Shown here one piece after another: positions 42,295 to 51,538 of a DNA stretch of 64,000 nt. The stretch is from Scalindua sp964437425 (GTDB lineage: Bacteria > Planctomycetota > Brocadiia > Brocadiales > Scalinduaceae): NCBI GenBank assembly GCA_964437425.1, contig CAYTGO010000004.1, positions 22,012-86,011 on the forward strand, in the 5' to 3' direction. How positions within the stretch are numbered: the stretch's first letter is position 1; the number at the start of each line of letters is the position of its first letter. The notes under the pieces are model-generated. The model was not told where the DNA came from. It saw only the letters and a program-made list of their open reading frames with translations, and made no database searches. The translations under genes were made by a program, and so were the position numbers.

Positions 42295-43879
42295 AATATC
42301 AATGGATAGCAAAGAAAATTTAGAGATGTGCACACCGATCCGTGTATTGATGATTGAAGATTCAGAAGATGATGCTGCATTGATAATGCGTGAACTAAAG
42401 CGTAATGGTTGCGAAGTGATGTCAGAACGAGTTGATACACAAAAGGCAATGATAGATGCTTTGGATAGACAGGAATGGGATGTCATTGTCGCAGATTATT
42501 CTATACCACAATTCGATGCTCTTAAAGCTTTTAAATTGATTCAGGAAAAGAACGAAAATCTGCCGTTAATCCTTGTTTCAGGCACCATAGGGGAAGATAT
42601 TGCAGTTGAAGCTATGAAAGTTGGTGTACATGATTATATCATGAAAGACAACCTGGATAGACTTGGCCATGCGGTTGAGCGTGCATTGCAAGAGGCTCAA
42701 AGGCGGCACCATATCAAGCGAGTAGAGGTGCAGCTAAAAAAACTGTCTCGTGCAGTTGAGCATAGCCCCAGCTCGATTGTAGTTACCGACAGAAGCGGGA
42801 AAATTGAATATGTAAATCCCAAGTTTACCATGATTACCGGTTACATGGCAGAAGAAGTGATTGGACAGAACCCTCGTATTATGCAATCTGGCGAACAGTC
42901 GGTTGAGTTATATAAAGAACTATGGGATACGATTATGTCCGGCAAAGAGTGGAGTGGAGAGCTTTGCAACAAGAAGAAAAATGGAGAACTCTATTGGGAA
43001 TCGGTTTCCATCTCACCAGTTAATAATGAGGACGGTAGAGTGGCAAATTATGTTGCAGTTAAGGAAGACATTACCGAGCGCAAAAAGATGGAAGAGGTAA
43101 TCCGTAGGCATAATGAAGAGCTGGAAATACTGGTTGATGAGCGCACCGCTCGTGTAATGGAATTGGAACGGCAACGAGTGGAGAATGAGAAGCTGGCTGT
43201 TGCAGGTCGCATGGCTGCTCAAGTAGCACATGAGATCAATAATCCGCTGTCAGGTATCAAAGGTGGTTTTACACTAATTAAAGATGCCATTCCGGAAGAC
43301 TACAAGTATTACGAATACGTAGGTATGGTAGAGGGAGAGATAGATCGTATCGCCCGCATCGTAAAACAGATGTTTGACCTGTGTCGCCCATACCAGGGAG
43401 GAATCAGTGAATTTGACCCGGTTGTACCAATTCGTGATGTAGTAAATATGCTTAATAAAATCAGCAATGAGCGCTGTGTCACCATAAACATCGATGGTTT
43501 CGACAACACGGTAAAAGTAACCATGTCTAAGGATCACTTCAAACAGATTTTGTTTAATATAATTAAAAATGCCATAGAGGCTTCTCTAGACAGTAGTGAG
43601 ATCAACATCGTCAATATAAGGAATCAAAATAACCGGTTGATCATTATGATTTCAGATCAAGGTGAGGGGATATCTGACGAGTTGCAATCGAAAATTTTTG
43701 AACCCTTCTTTACAACAAAAGACAAGTATTCCGATAGTGGATTAGGACTCGGGCTTTCAACTACAAAAGGCATTGTGGAAGCAATGGGAGGCTCCCTTGA
43801 CTTTACAAGCGAAAAAGGCAAGGGAACAACTTTTACAATAGAACTGCCAGCCAACGTAGTAAGAGAGGAAAGTATTTAA
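42287..43879 (+). CDS. Receiver-PAS histidine kinase
   Basis: 530 residues: receiver (about 15-140, IEDSEDDAALI and VIVADYSIPQFDALKAF), PAS (about 150-270), coiled coil, HisKA with His315 (AAQVAHEINNPLSG), and HATPase_c (NIIKNAIEASL, DQGEGIS, GLGLGLSTTKGIVEAMGG). The PAS domain is close kin to the second PAS of the preceding kinase (shared IEYVNPKF/IEYANPKF, ELCNKKKNGELY and VAVKEDITER blocks), so the two arose by duplication. Start at ATG 42287 overlaps the previous gene; ATG 42302 is the alternative. The N-terminal receiver lets it be controlled by another kinase. Confidence 0.93.
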   Translation: MNKISMDSKENLEMCTPIRVLMIEDSEDDAALIMRELKRNGCEVMSERVDTQKAMIDALDRQEWDVIVADYSIPQFDALKAFKLIQEKNENLPLILVSGTIGEDIAVEAMKVGVHDYIMKDNLDRLGHAVERALQEAQRRHHIKRVEVQLKKLSRAVEHSPSSIVVTDRSGKIEYVNPKFTMITGYMAEEVIGQNPRIMQSGEQSVELYKELWDTIMSGKEWSGELCNKKKNGELYWESVSISPVNNEDGRVANYVAVKEDITERKKMEEVIRRHNEELEILVDERTARVMELERQRVENEKLAVAGRMAAQVAHEINNPLSGIKGGFTLIKDAIPEDYKYYEYVGMVEGEIDRIARIVKQMFDLCRPYQGGISEFDPVVPIRDVVNMLNKISNERCVTINIDGFDNTVKVTMSKDHFKQILFNIIKNAIEASLDSSEINIVNIRNQNNRLIIMISDQGEGISDELQSKIFEPFFTTKDKYSDSGLGLGLSTTKGIVEAMGGSLDFTSEKGKGTTFTIELPANVVREESI

Positions 43880-44129
43880 TCCTTCAAAGTTTTTAAAACA
43901 AATTTTAAATCTTCATTTCACAAAGTCAAAAAAAGTAAAGAGATGTTTTGCCTACTTTTAAAATCTGTAAATCATGAATAAAAATAAAACGACATCAATT
44001 TAATGAAGATCTACATTAATGTTGGTAGTTATGTTTTTTTGCGAGGGAAACCTGATAATTCATTATGAATAACATAGTTGAATAAGGATTTGATAGTCTT
44101 ATAAGTATGATGTAACAGGACATTAACAT

Positions 44130-45755
44130 ATGAAAGTATTAATTGCGGAAGACGAGAAAATATCACGTCTCAGATTGGAAAAGCTTTTAGTAGAGATGGA
44201 TTTTGAAGTTGTTTCGTGTAAGGATGGTGTTGAAGCCTGGGACGCCATCCGATCTGAAAACACACCGAGCATTCTAATCCTTGATTGGATGATGCCGGGC
44301 ATGGATGGTATTGAGATATGTCGTAATGTTAGAATGCAGACTAAGGAAGCGTATACATTTATCCTGTTACTCACATCGAAAGGAAGACAGGAGGATTATG
44401 TAAAAGGAATGGAGGCTGGAGCGGACGACTATATTACCAAACCGTTCAATCATATTGAACTAAAGGCTCGCTTGAGAGTAGGAAAGCGTATTATTGAATT
44501 GAATGAAGAGCTTTTGTCTGTACGTGACAGTTTGCAAAAACAGGCAAACCATGACAAACTGACAGGTTTGTTTAATCGCCACTATATGTCAGAAATCCTT
44601 GACAGGGAATTTTCTCGTTCACTGAGATATAAAACCGATTTATCCTGTCTTCTGCTTGATCTAGATTATTTCAAAGAAATAAATGATACTTTTGGACATT
44701 CCTTTGGTGACATGGTATTACGTGAGTTTTCTGCTTGTTTAAAGAAAAACGCAAGAAAATCAGATTTTTCTTTTCGATATGGTGGAGAGGAATTCATGTT
44801 ACTTCTCCCAAATACCGGTATTACCGGAGCACAAAATGTAGCAGAGACAATTCGTGCTGCATGTGATAAAAAGCTATATGCTTATGATACTCAAGCAACA
44901 AATGTAACCGTAAGCATAGGAATTGTATCTGTAAAACAGCATCAACTATTGGAGAGTAAAGAGATTCTGGCACTTGCAGACAAAGCTCTTTACCGGTCTA
45001 AGGCAGAAGGAAGAAACAGGGTTACTGTTTACATGAAAGATCCTTCCGAACAGTCTACAGGCGAGAAAACCAGCAAAGGCAATAACTTCAGATATCTGAA
45101 GGAAAAACTTTCATTAATTTTAGAAAAAACAAAGAAATCATCTATAGAATCTTTAAAGCTATTAGCTCGTGATATGGATGGTGATGAGCACAAGCAACGT
45201 AATCACGATTTAAATAGATACATTAGACTCTTTGGTGAGAATCTTGCCATTCCACCTACTATTATTGAAACTGTTAATCGTGCGGCAAATTTTCATGACA
45301 ACTTTAAAATTCTAATGGGAAAAACATTTATTGATAGAGACACAGTGTTAAGCAGAAATGAAACAAATGAGATTAAAGCCCATCCGTATATGTTATCTGA
45401 ACTAACCGAATTGTTCGATTTTTTTACCAATGAAAGATCGATACTTATGTATCACCACGAAAACTTTGATGGAACCGGTTATCCAGGTGGGCTTAAGGAA
45501 AATGAGATTCCTCTTGGAGCTAGAATATTTGCTATAACAGATGCGATTACGGCTATGTTATCTGAACGGGGATACAGGCCAAAACTATCTCCAGAGGAAA
45601 TGGTCAAAGAACTTGCTGATAAGGCAGGTACACAGTTTGACCCAATGCTGGTTTCTCTGTTTTTTGATATTATTGAAAAACAAAAACTATTTCCTATACC
45701 AGTAGAGGTTTTAGAAAAAGCACGTGAAAAAGTTGTGGTTCGTAAAAACTCATAA
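44130..45755 (+). CDS. Receiver-GGDEF-HD-GYP protein (c-di-GMP synthesis and breakdown)
   Basis: 541 residues. A receiver (Asp52 in ILDWMMPGMDG) is followed by a GGDEF domain with active site Gly218-Gly-Glu-Glu-Phe222 and an RxxD inhibitory site (RKSD) five residues before it. The C-terminal HD-GYP domain has His389-Asp390, KAHPYM and HHENFDGTGYPGGL (His442-His443). Both catalytic centres look intact, so phosphorylation could switch it between diguanylate cyclase and phosphodiesterase. It closes the signalling island and contributes a second-messenger output. Confidence 0.92.
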   Translation: MKVLIAEDEKISRLRLEKLLVEMDFEVVSCKDGVEAWDAIRSENTPSILILDWMMPGMDGIEICRNVRMQTKEAYTFILLLTSKGRQEDYVKGMEAGADDYITKPFNHIELKARLRVGKRIIELNEELLSVRDSLQKQANHDKLTGLFNRHYMSEILDREFSRSLRYKTDLSCLLLDLDYFKEINDTFGHSFGDMVLREFSACLKKNARKSDFSFRYGGEEFMLLLPNTGITGAQNVAETIRAACDKKLYAYDTQATNVTVSIGIVSVKQHQLLESKEILALADKALYRSKAEGRNRVTVYMKDPSEQSTGEKTSKGNNFRYLKEKLSLILEKTKKSSIESLKLLARDMDGDEHKQRNHDLNRYIRLFGENLAIPPTIIETVNRAANFHDNFKILMGKTFIDRDTVLSRNETNEIKAHPYMLSELTELFDFFTNERSILMYHHENFDGTGYPGGLKENEIPLGARIFAITDAITAMLSERGYRPKLSPEEMVKELADKAGTQFDPMLVSLFFDIIEKQKLFPIPVEVLEKAREKVVVRKNS

Positions 45756-45878
45756 GCATTAACCCCATTAGACTAAACAGATAAATGAAGCGCTTGCCAG
45801 GTAAGGTAAAAAGCAAAACAGAGATATCCACTCTTTCAGGTTAGGATATTTGGTGTCTCTGCTATAACTGTAGGTTTG

Positions 45879-46820
45879 TTAATATCCGGACTTCTTCTCT
45901 CCTTTAACAACCAGTGTTGTCATGATTTGAGTCATTTTTTCATTGCTGGTTCCAATGTATTGAACCCTGCCTTGTTGGTCCACTATAAATGTTATGGGTA
46001 TATTCCGTACATCATACAACTTGGACATCATACCCTTGTAACGCATCCCTTCAAATATTTGAGGCCACTCTATATTCTTTTGCAGTACAATTCCTTTTAA
46101 ATCATCAAGATTATCATCACGACTGATTCCAATAAATTGAACATCAGGGCCTTTGAATTTTCTGTACAACTGTTTTATTTCAGGAAGTTTTTCAAGGCAA
46201 CGATCATTCCATGTTGCCCAGAAGTGCATAACTATGATTTTGCCTTCAAAATCTGACAGGCATATTGGATTTCCTTTAGAGTCTTCAGTATGAAAATCCG
46301 GTGCATGCATTCCCAGCCCCATTGAACCTCCCAACTCTTTTCCGAAGACGTTTGCCGCACCTGGCTCAATAACTCTTAAATCAGCTATGACATTTTTCGC
46401 CTCATCAATATTACCAATTCCTATAAGAGCTTGTGCCTTAAAATATAGTAGCCTCGCCTTGAAATTTATATCGATTTCATTCTGAAACTGCAATACATCA
46501 TCAAAATAGGCAATGGCCTCATTGAAGCTACCCAGTATGTTATTGGTAGCACCAATGTAGAAGGCCGCTTCCAGCGCCTCCTCTGTTCCGGCAAACATAT
46601 CGATTATCATTTGAAGTTCGTTCAGAGCTTCTTCATAAAACTTTCTGGCATCATTCGGGCTCATCTTTGAGTAGACGCCGAGGTTCTTTCTAATTGTGCT
46701 CAATTCTGCTGCCGCGTCTGCGTCCTGTCTCAATGCTCCCATGGCACTATTGTTAAACGTCAGCCCAAGTGACACAAACAAAATTACAACTATTGGAATC
46801 AAAAAAATCTCTCTTTTCAT
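45879..46820 (-). CDS. Exported TPR-redoxin fusion with a non-canonical active site
   Basis: 313 residues: signal anchor (about 5-22), TPR-like helices (55-160, FYEEALNELQMIID and SFNEAIAYFDDVL), then a TlpA/AhpC-type thioredoxin fold (APDFHTEDSKGNPICLSDFEGK). The active site reads Trp204-Asn-Asp-Arg-Cys208 in place of WCxxC, so the attacking Cys is missing. The only other Cys in the domain is Cys187. The cis-Pro loop (NIPITFIVD) is kept. It may have lost reductase activity or use Cys187-Cys208. It is transcribed after trpC on the same strand with a 180-base gap. Confidence 0.85.
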   Translation of the reverse strand: MKREIFLIPIVVILFVSLGLTFNNSAMGALRQDADAAAELSTIRKNLGVYSKMSPNDARKFYEEALNELQMIIDMFAGTEEALEAAFYIGATNNILGSFNEAIAYFDDVLQFQNEIDINFKARLLYFKAQALIGIGNIDEAKNVIADLRVIEPGAANVFGKELGGSMGLGMHAPDFHTEDSKGNPICLSDFEGKIIVMHFWATWNDRCLEKLPEIKQLYRKFKGPDVQFIGISRDDNLDDLKGIVLQKNIEWPQIFEGMRYKGMMSKLYDVRNIPITFIVDQQGRVQYIGTSNEKMTQIMTTLVVKGEKKSGY

Positions 46821-47000
46821 GGATATCTTCCTTTATGTAATGAATTTATAACAATCATTTTGAAGTGATATATTTAAACATACTATTTCACATAAGAAAA
46901 GTATATTTTAGCTTTACGGTATTCAGACACGAATTGACACAGATAGATGCCCAGCCTCTCTTTCGAGAGAATTTCAGGATTATTCTTTGGCAAGCCCTGT

Positions 47001-47777
47001 CTAATTACAAAATAACTCTTTTATCTTTTGGGAAATGTCTCTGCTACGCATTAACGTCTCACCTATCAGGATTGCATCAACACCGGCTTCCTCAAGAACA
47101 ATGACATCCGCCCTTGTTTTTATCCCGCTTTCACTAACTATTATCTTGCCTTCAGGGATCCGGTGACGGAGTTGAAGCGTGGTTTCTAGATTGGTCTCGA
47201 ATGTGTCAAGATTCCTATTGTTAACGCCTATAATTGCAGCTTCTGTTTCCAATACCGTTTCCAGTTCGTCATTATCATGAACCTCAACCAGGCATTCCAT
47301 CCCAAGTTCGTGAGAAAGCGCAAGAAATGCATTAATCTCTTCTTTATTAAGAATCCTTGCGATCAATAACACCAGATCAGCGCCGGCAGCTCTAGCCTCA
47401 TATATCTGGTACGGATCAATAATAAAATCTTTCCTCAGAGCAGGCAGACTGACCGTTTCTTTAATCTCAGAGAGATACTTTAGGTCTCCTTTGAAAAATT
47501 CCTTGTCAGTCAGAACGGAGACTACAGATGCTCCGCCAGCCTCATATTCCTTTGCTATGTCAATGTAGTTGAAGTCTTCCCTGATTATGCCGGCAGAAGG
47601 CGATGCCTTTTTAACCTCAGCGATAAACTTGATCCTATTATCTCTTTTCAATACCGTACCGGACTTTATTGCACCAGGAACATCTTTACATCTGTCTTTC
47701 AAAGATTCTATTGAAACAAGCCTTTTACTCTCAGCCACCTCTTTTAGTTTGTATGCATGAATTTTATCTAATATCAT
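47001..47777 (-). CDS. trpC: Indole-3-glycerol-phosphate synthase
   Basis: 258 residues, a full TIM barrel. Signatures are FIAEVKKASPSAGIIRED, ASVVSVLTDKEFFKGDLKYL, LRKDFIIDPYQIYEARAAGADLVLL, GVNNRNLDTFE and VSESGIKTRADV. It makes the indole ring precursor in tryptophan synthesis. No other trp gene is in the window, so the pathway is dispersed. Confidence 0.96.
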   Translation of the reverse strand: MILDKIHAYKLKEVAESKRLVSIESLKDRCKDVPGAIKSGTVLKRDNRIKFIAEVKKASPSAGIIREDFNYIDIAKEYEAGGASVVSVLTDKEFFKGDLKYLSEIKETVSLPALRKDFIIDPYQIYEARAAGADLVLLIARILNKEEINAFLALSHELGMECLVEVHDNDELETVLETEAAIIGVNNRNLDTFETNLETTLQLRHRIPEGKIIVSESGIKTRADVIVLEEAGVDAILIGETLMRSRDISQKIKELFCN

Positions 47778-47956
47778 GATTCTTTGCCCAAAATTAGAAT
47801 TTATTTCAATTTTAAGGATATCAGGTTAAATGTTTTTCCATTTTCAGTCAAGTATTTAAAAACTGTTGATTAAAGAATCTCTTTGTATTAGAATCGATTC
47901 TAATTTTATTTTAAATTGTCTAGGACTTTAAATTTTAAGAATAGTAAGGGTTAAAA

Positions 47957-49096
47957 ATGAAGAAGACTTTTTTGTTCACACCGGGCCCCACTCAGATACC
48001 GCCGGAAGTAGTTCTGGCAGAAGCAAGCCCGATGATTCACCACAGAACTTCTGAATTTTCTGACATATTTGCGAATGTGTCGGAAAATTTAAAATATATT
48101 TTTCAAACTAATGATGGCGAGGTATTTACGTTCGCCTCTTCAGGTACAGGCGGAATGGAAGCATGTGTGGTCAATTCCGTATCCCGCGGAGATAAAGCCA
48201 TCGTGATAAGTGGCGGCAAATTCGGAGAAAGATGGGCACAAATCTGCGAAACATATGGCGTAAACGTAGTAAAGATTGAAGTAGAAAACGGTAAGGCTGT
48301 AAACCTTGACGTTCTGAAAGACACAATTCAAAAGGAATCAGATGCAAAAGCGGTATTCGCAACGCTAAGCGAAACTTCAACCGGCGTTGTCCATGATATT
48401 GAAGGCATATCGAAAGTTGTTAAAGGTAATAACTTGTTGCTGGTAGTAGACGGAATATCAGGGATCGGCGTTCAACCGTTCAAGATGGATGACTGGGGTG
48501 TCGACATTGCCGTTACCGGTTCTCAAAAGGGCTTTATGCTGCCTCCGGGACTTGCCTTTGTTTGTGTGGCAAAAAGTGCGTGGGAATCAATTGAAAAGTC
48601 TGATTTACCAAAATACTACTGGAATTTTAAGAAGATGCGGAAGGCACTAAGCAATAAGACTACAGCTTACACACCTGCAATCTCCCTCATTATGGCAGCA
48701 GGCAAGTCCATTGAAATGATCAAAGATGAAGGTATTGAGAATGTGTGGTCCAGGCATGCAAGACTGGCTAATGCTACAAGAGAAGGCGTTAAGGCTCTCG
48801 GCTTGGAGCTATTTGCAGGCGATGACTCAGGGAATGTTCTAACATCCGTCAAGATTCCGGAAGGAGTAACATTTGACGCCGGTATCAAAAAGTTAAGGGA
48901 CGAAACCGGGGTAACAATAGCCGGAGGTCAGGACGAACTAAAAGGCAAGATGTTCAGAGTCGGCCATATGGGTTATGTTAATGAATTCGACATAGTCCTG
49001 GCAATCTCAGCGGTTGAAAAGATTCTGCACGAAAACGGATATAAAGTAGAATTAGGTAAGGGGATTTCCAGAGTCCAGGAAATCCTGGTAGGTTAA
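47957..49096 (+). CDS. Class V PLP-dependent aminotransferase (alanine/serine-glyoxylate type)
   Basis: 379 residues: FTPGPTQIPPEVV at the N-terminus, SSGTGGMEACVVN phosphate-binding region, LVVDGISGIGVQPFKMDDWGVDI, and PLP Lys191 in TGSQKGFMLPPG. The family covers alanine-glyoxylate, serine-glyoxylate and serine-pyruvate aminotransferases; in anaerobes a relative serves serine synthesis beside serA. No serA is in this window, so the substrate is left open. It is convergent with the radical SAM gene across a shared terminator. Confidence 0.92.
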   Translation: MKKTFLFTPGPTQIPPEVVLAEASPMIHHRTSEFSDIFANVSENLKYIFQTNDGEVFTFASSGTGGMEACVVNSVSRGDKAIVISGGKFGERWAQICETYGVNVVKIEVENGKAVNLDVLKDTIQKESDAKAVFATLSETSTGVVHDIEGISKVVKGNNLLLVVDGISGIGVQPFKMDDWGVDIAVTGSQKGFMLPPGLAFVCVAKSAWESIEKSDLPKYYWNFKKMRKALSNKTTAYTPAISLIMAAGKSIEMIKDEGIENVWSRHARLANATREGVKALGLELFAGDDSGNVLTSVKIPEGVTFDAGIKKLRDETGVTIAGGQDELKGKMFRVGHMGYVNEFDIVLAISAVEKILHENGYKVELGKGISRVQEILVG

Positions 49097-49121
49097 GCTT
49101 CAAGCTTCGTATCTCTATAGA

Positions 49122-49167
49122 AAAAGCCCATGTTTTCTTATTTGTAATAAAGGAAACATGGGCTTTT
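49122..49167. terminator. Bidirectional intrinsic terminator
   Basis: Arms 49122-49139 and 49150-49167 pair along 18 positions with one G-T wobble (AAAAGCCCATGTTT core), loop 10 bases, with T-rich exits on both strands. It serves the convergent aminotransferase and radical SAM genes. Confidence 0.9.
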
Positions 49168-49180
49168 ATAATTTATTTAC

Positions 49181-50389
49181 TTATTTGACTGCTAAAGGCA
49201 CATCCGCAAGCAAACCAATCTCTTCATCGGTTAAATAACATGCAGGATCCGGTTCCCAGATGTCACCATGGACAGACTCGGCTCGCGCCCTGAAATTACC
49301 ACCACATATATCAAGCCACTTACACTTGGAACATCGGCCGGTAACATAATTCTTTTTGTCTTTCAGCTTCATCAAGAGGTCATTTGATTTATCTTCCCAG
49401 ATTTCACCAAATTTTCGTTCACGCACATTTCCGAATGTATGCTCTCTCCAGAATTGATCAGCATGTACAGAACCATCCCAGCTGACACAGGCAAGACCGT
49501 GTCCGGAACTGTTCCCCTCGTTCCACTTTAACAGTTCAAGCACTTCTGCTGCACGTTTTGGATCTTCCTTAAGTAATCTCTGATATATATATGGACCATC
49601 GGCATGGTTATCTACCGTTAAAACTTCTAACGGATTCCCACGATCATGAGCTTCCTTTGTTTTATCAATAATGAGGTCAACAACTTTACGGGTCTCCTCA
49701 TGAGTCAAATCTTCTTCAATTAACCTGGAACCCCTGCCGGAATAAACCAGATGGTAAAAACATACCCTTGGGATTCCTTCTTTTTCAATGAGGTCGAATA
49801 TTCCGGGAATATCCTGCGCGTTTCTTTTATTAATGGTGAAACGTAATCCTACTTTAATCCCTAACTTCAGACAATTTCTGATCCCCTGCAGGGCCTCATC
49901 AAAAGCACCTTCAATACCACGGAATTTATCGTTTGTCTCTTTTAAACCGTCAAGGCTTATTCCAACATAAGAGAGTCCGAATTTTTTTAATTCTTCACCT
50001 TTTTCTTCAGTGATCATCGTACCGTTTGTACTTATAACAGCCCTCAAGCCTTTATCTTTGGCATATGCTATCAGTTCCATCAAATCTTCTCTCATCAACG
50101 GTTCGCCACCTGAAAAGAGAAGTACCGGAGCACCGTACTCCGCAAGGCCGTCAATCATAGCCTTAGCTTCTTTAGTGCTTAATTCGTTCGTATATTCAAT
50201 ATCTTTTGACTGAGAGTAGCAGTGTACGCATTTAAGATTACATCTCTGTCCTACATTCCATACAACAACAGGCTTCTTATCCTTTGAGAATTGCAGAAGA
50301 TGTGACGGCAGTTTGCCTGAGTCCCTGCCGTACCTTAATGCATCGGAAGGTTCGACCGTGCCACAATATAACTTTGAAATACCAATCAT
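49181..50389 (-). CDS. Radical SAM/SPASM protein of the AhbC/NirJ type (heme biosynthesis)
   Basis: 402 residues. The radical SAM Fe-S cluster motif is Cys50-x3-Cys54-x2-Cys57 (RCNLKCVHCYS), with FSGGEPLMREDL next. The C-terminal SPASM region has CSKCKWLDICGGNFRARAE and PACYLTD. The N-terminal ISKLYCGTVEPSDALRYG and SHLLQFSKDKKPVVVWN are characteristic of AhbC, which removes acetate side chains from didecarboxysiroheme in the siroheme-dependent route to heme. NirJ of heme d1 synthesis is close kin, so the exact product is not certain. It is downstream of recA by 89 bases. Confidence 0.85.
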   Translation of the reverse strand: MIGISKLYCGTVEPSDALRYGRDSGKLPSHLLQFSKDKKPVVVWNVGQRCNLKCVHCYSQSKDIEYTNELSTKEAKAMIDGLAEYGAPVLLFSGGEPLMREDLMELIAYAKDKGLRAVISTNGTMITEEKGEELKKFGLSYVGISLDGLKETNDKFRGIEGAFDEALQGIRNCLKLGIKVGLRFTINKRNAQDIPGIFDLIEKEGIPRVCFYHLVYSGRGSRLIEEDLTHEETRKVVDLIIDKTKEAHDRGNPLEVLTVDNHADGPYIYQRLLKEDPKRAAEVLELLKWNEGNSSGHGLACVSWDGSVHADQFWREHTFGNVRERKFGEIWEDKSNDLLMKLKDKKNYVTGRCSKCKWLDICGGNFRARAESVHGDIWEPDPACYLTDEEIGLLADVPLAVK

Positions 50390-50478
50390 TTTGTCACCTC
50401 ATAACTAATGTATTTAAACTACAAAATCTTTATCTAATCCATCATCTTACTATCTTTTATTATATGAGTCAAACTGTT

Positions 50479-51516
50479 TCATTTAGCTTCTTCCGTCTTT
50501 TTGGCTATTGCCTGCTCAATCTCTTCAAGTAATTCAGGCTTACTTTCAATAAATTTCTTGGTATTTTCTCTTCCCTGTCCCAGTCGTATCTCTCCGTATG
50601 AGAACCACGTACCGCTTTTTTCTATTATCTGCGCTTCAACACCAAGGTCGACAACATCTCCAGACCGGGAAATACCCTGGTTGAACATTATATCGAATTC
50701 TGCCTTCTTGAACGGTGCGGCTACTTTGTTCTTTGCAATTTTAGCTCTAACTCTATTTCCAATAATGTGATCTCCATCTTTAATACTGCCAATTCTGCGG
50801 ATGTCAACTCTGACAGAGGAATAGAACTTTAGCGCTCTTCCGCCGGGTGTTGTTTCCGGGTTGCCGAACATCACTCCTATCTTTTCACGTATCTGGTTGA
50901 TAAAGATAAGACATGTCTTGGATTTAGCGATTACAGAAGTAAGTTTTCTGAGCGCCTGCGACATTAATCTTGCCTGTATCGCAACATGTGAATCACCCAT
51001 CTGACCCTCAAGTTCAGCCTTTGGCACAAGGGCTGCCACAGAGTCCACAACAATTACGTCAATTGCATTACTTCTCGTTAAAAGCTCAGCAATCTCCAGT
51101 GCCTGTTCCCCGGTATCCGGCTGATTCACCAATAAAGTGTCCAGGTTTACACCCAGTCTTTTTGCATAGTCAGGATCAAGGGCATGTTCAACATCTATAA
51201 AAGCAGCAGTGCCTCCCTGTTTTTGTGCATTGGCAACAACGTGAAGAGTCAAGGTAGTCTTTCCTGATGATTCAGGACCAAAGACTTCCACTACTCTTCC
51301 GCGCGGCATTCCACCTACACCAAGTGCCATGTCCAGAGAGAGTGAACCGGTTGATATTACAGGCACATCAAGTTTTTGATCCGTACCGAGACGCATTATC
51401 GAACCCTTACCAAATTGCTTCTCAATCTGCGATACAGCTCTGTCCAAGGCTTGATCCTTTTTTCCCGCCTCAGGCTTAATCTTTTCAGGACTTTCTGGTT
51501 TTTGTGACTTTGCCAT
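50479..51516 (-). CDS. recA: Recombinase RecA
   Basis: 345 residues: Walker A GPESSGKTT, QIEKQFGKGSIMRLG, IDVEHALDPDYAKRLGV, VDSVAALVPKAELEGQMGD and INQIREKIGVMFGNPETTPGG. It drives homologous recombination and SOS co-protease activity. No intein. It follows the cvpA-type gene by 22 bases. Confidence 0.98.
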   Translation of the reverse strand: MAKSQKPESPEKIKPEAGKKDQALDRAVSQIEKQFGKGSIMRLGTDQKLDVPVISTGSLSLDMALGVGGMPRGRVVEVFGPESSGKTTLTLHVVANAQKQGGTAAFIDVEHALDPDYAKRLGVNLDTLLVNQPDTGEQALEIAELLTRSNAIDVIVVDSVAALVPKAELEGQMGDSHVAIQARLMSQALRKLTSVIAKSKTCLIFINQIREKIGVMFGNPETTPGGRALKFYSSVRVDIRRIGSIKDGDHIIGNRVRAKIAKNKVAAPFKKAEFDIMFNQGISRSGDVVDLGVEAQIIEKSGTWFSYGEIRLGQGRENTKKFIESKPELLEEIEQAIAKKTEEAK

Positions 51517-51538
51517 TAATTATTCCCCTTAGTAATTA

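Noticed and set aside
33496..45755. Genomic island acquired by transfer
   Set aside because: No integrase, tRNA junction, insertion sequence or clear shift in composition; local duplication explains the cluster.
45820..45864. Imperfect inverted repeat (CAGAGATATCC...GGATA...TCTCTG) between convergent genes
   Set aside because: The arms are broken by a 7-base bulge and no T-tract follows, so a terminator call is not justified.
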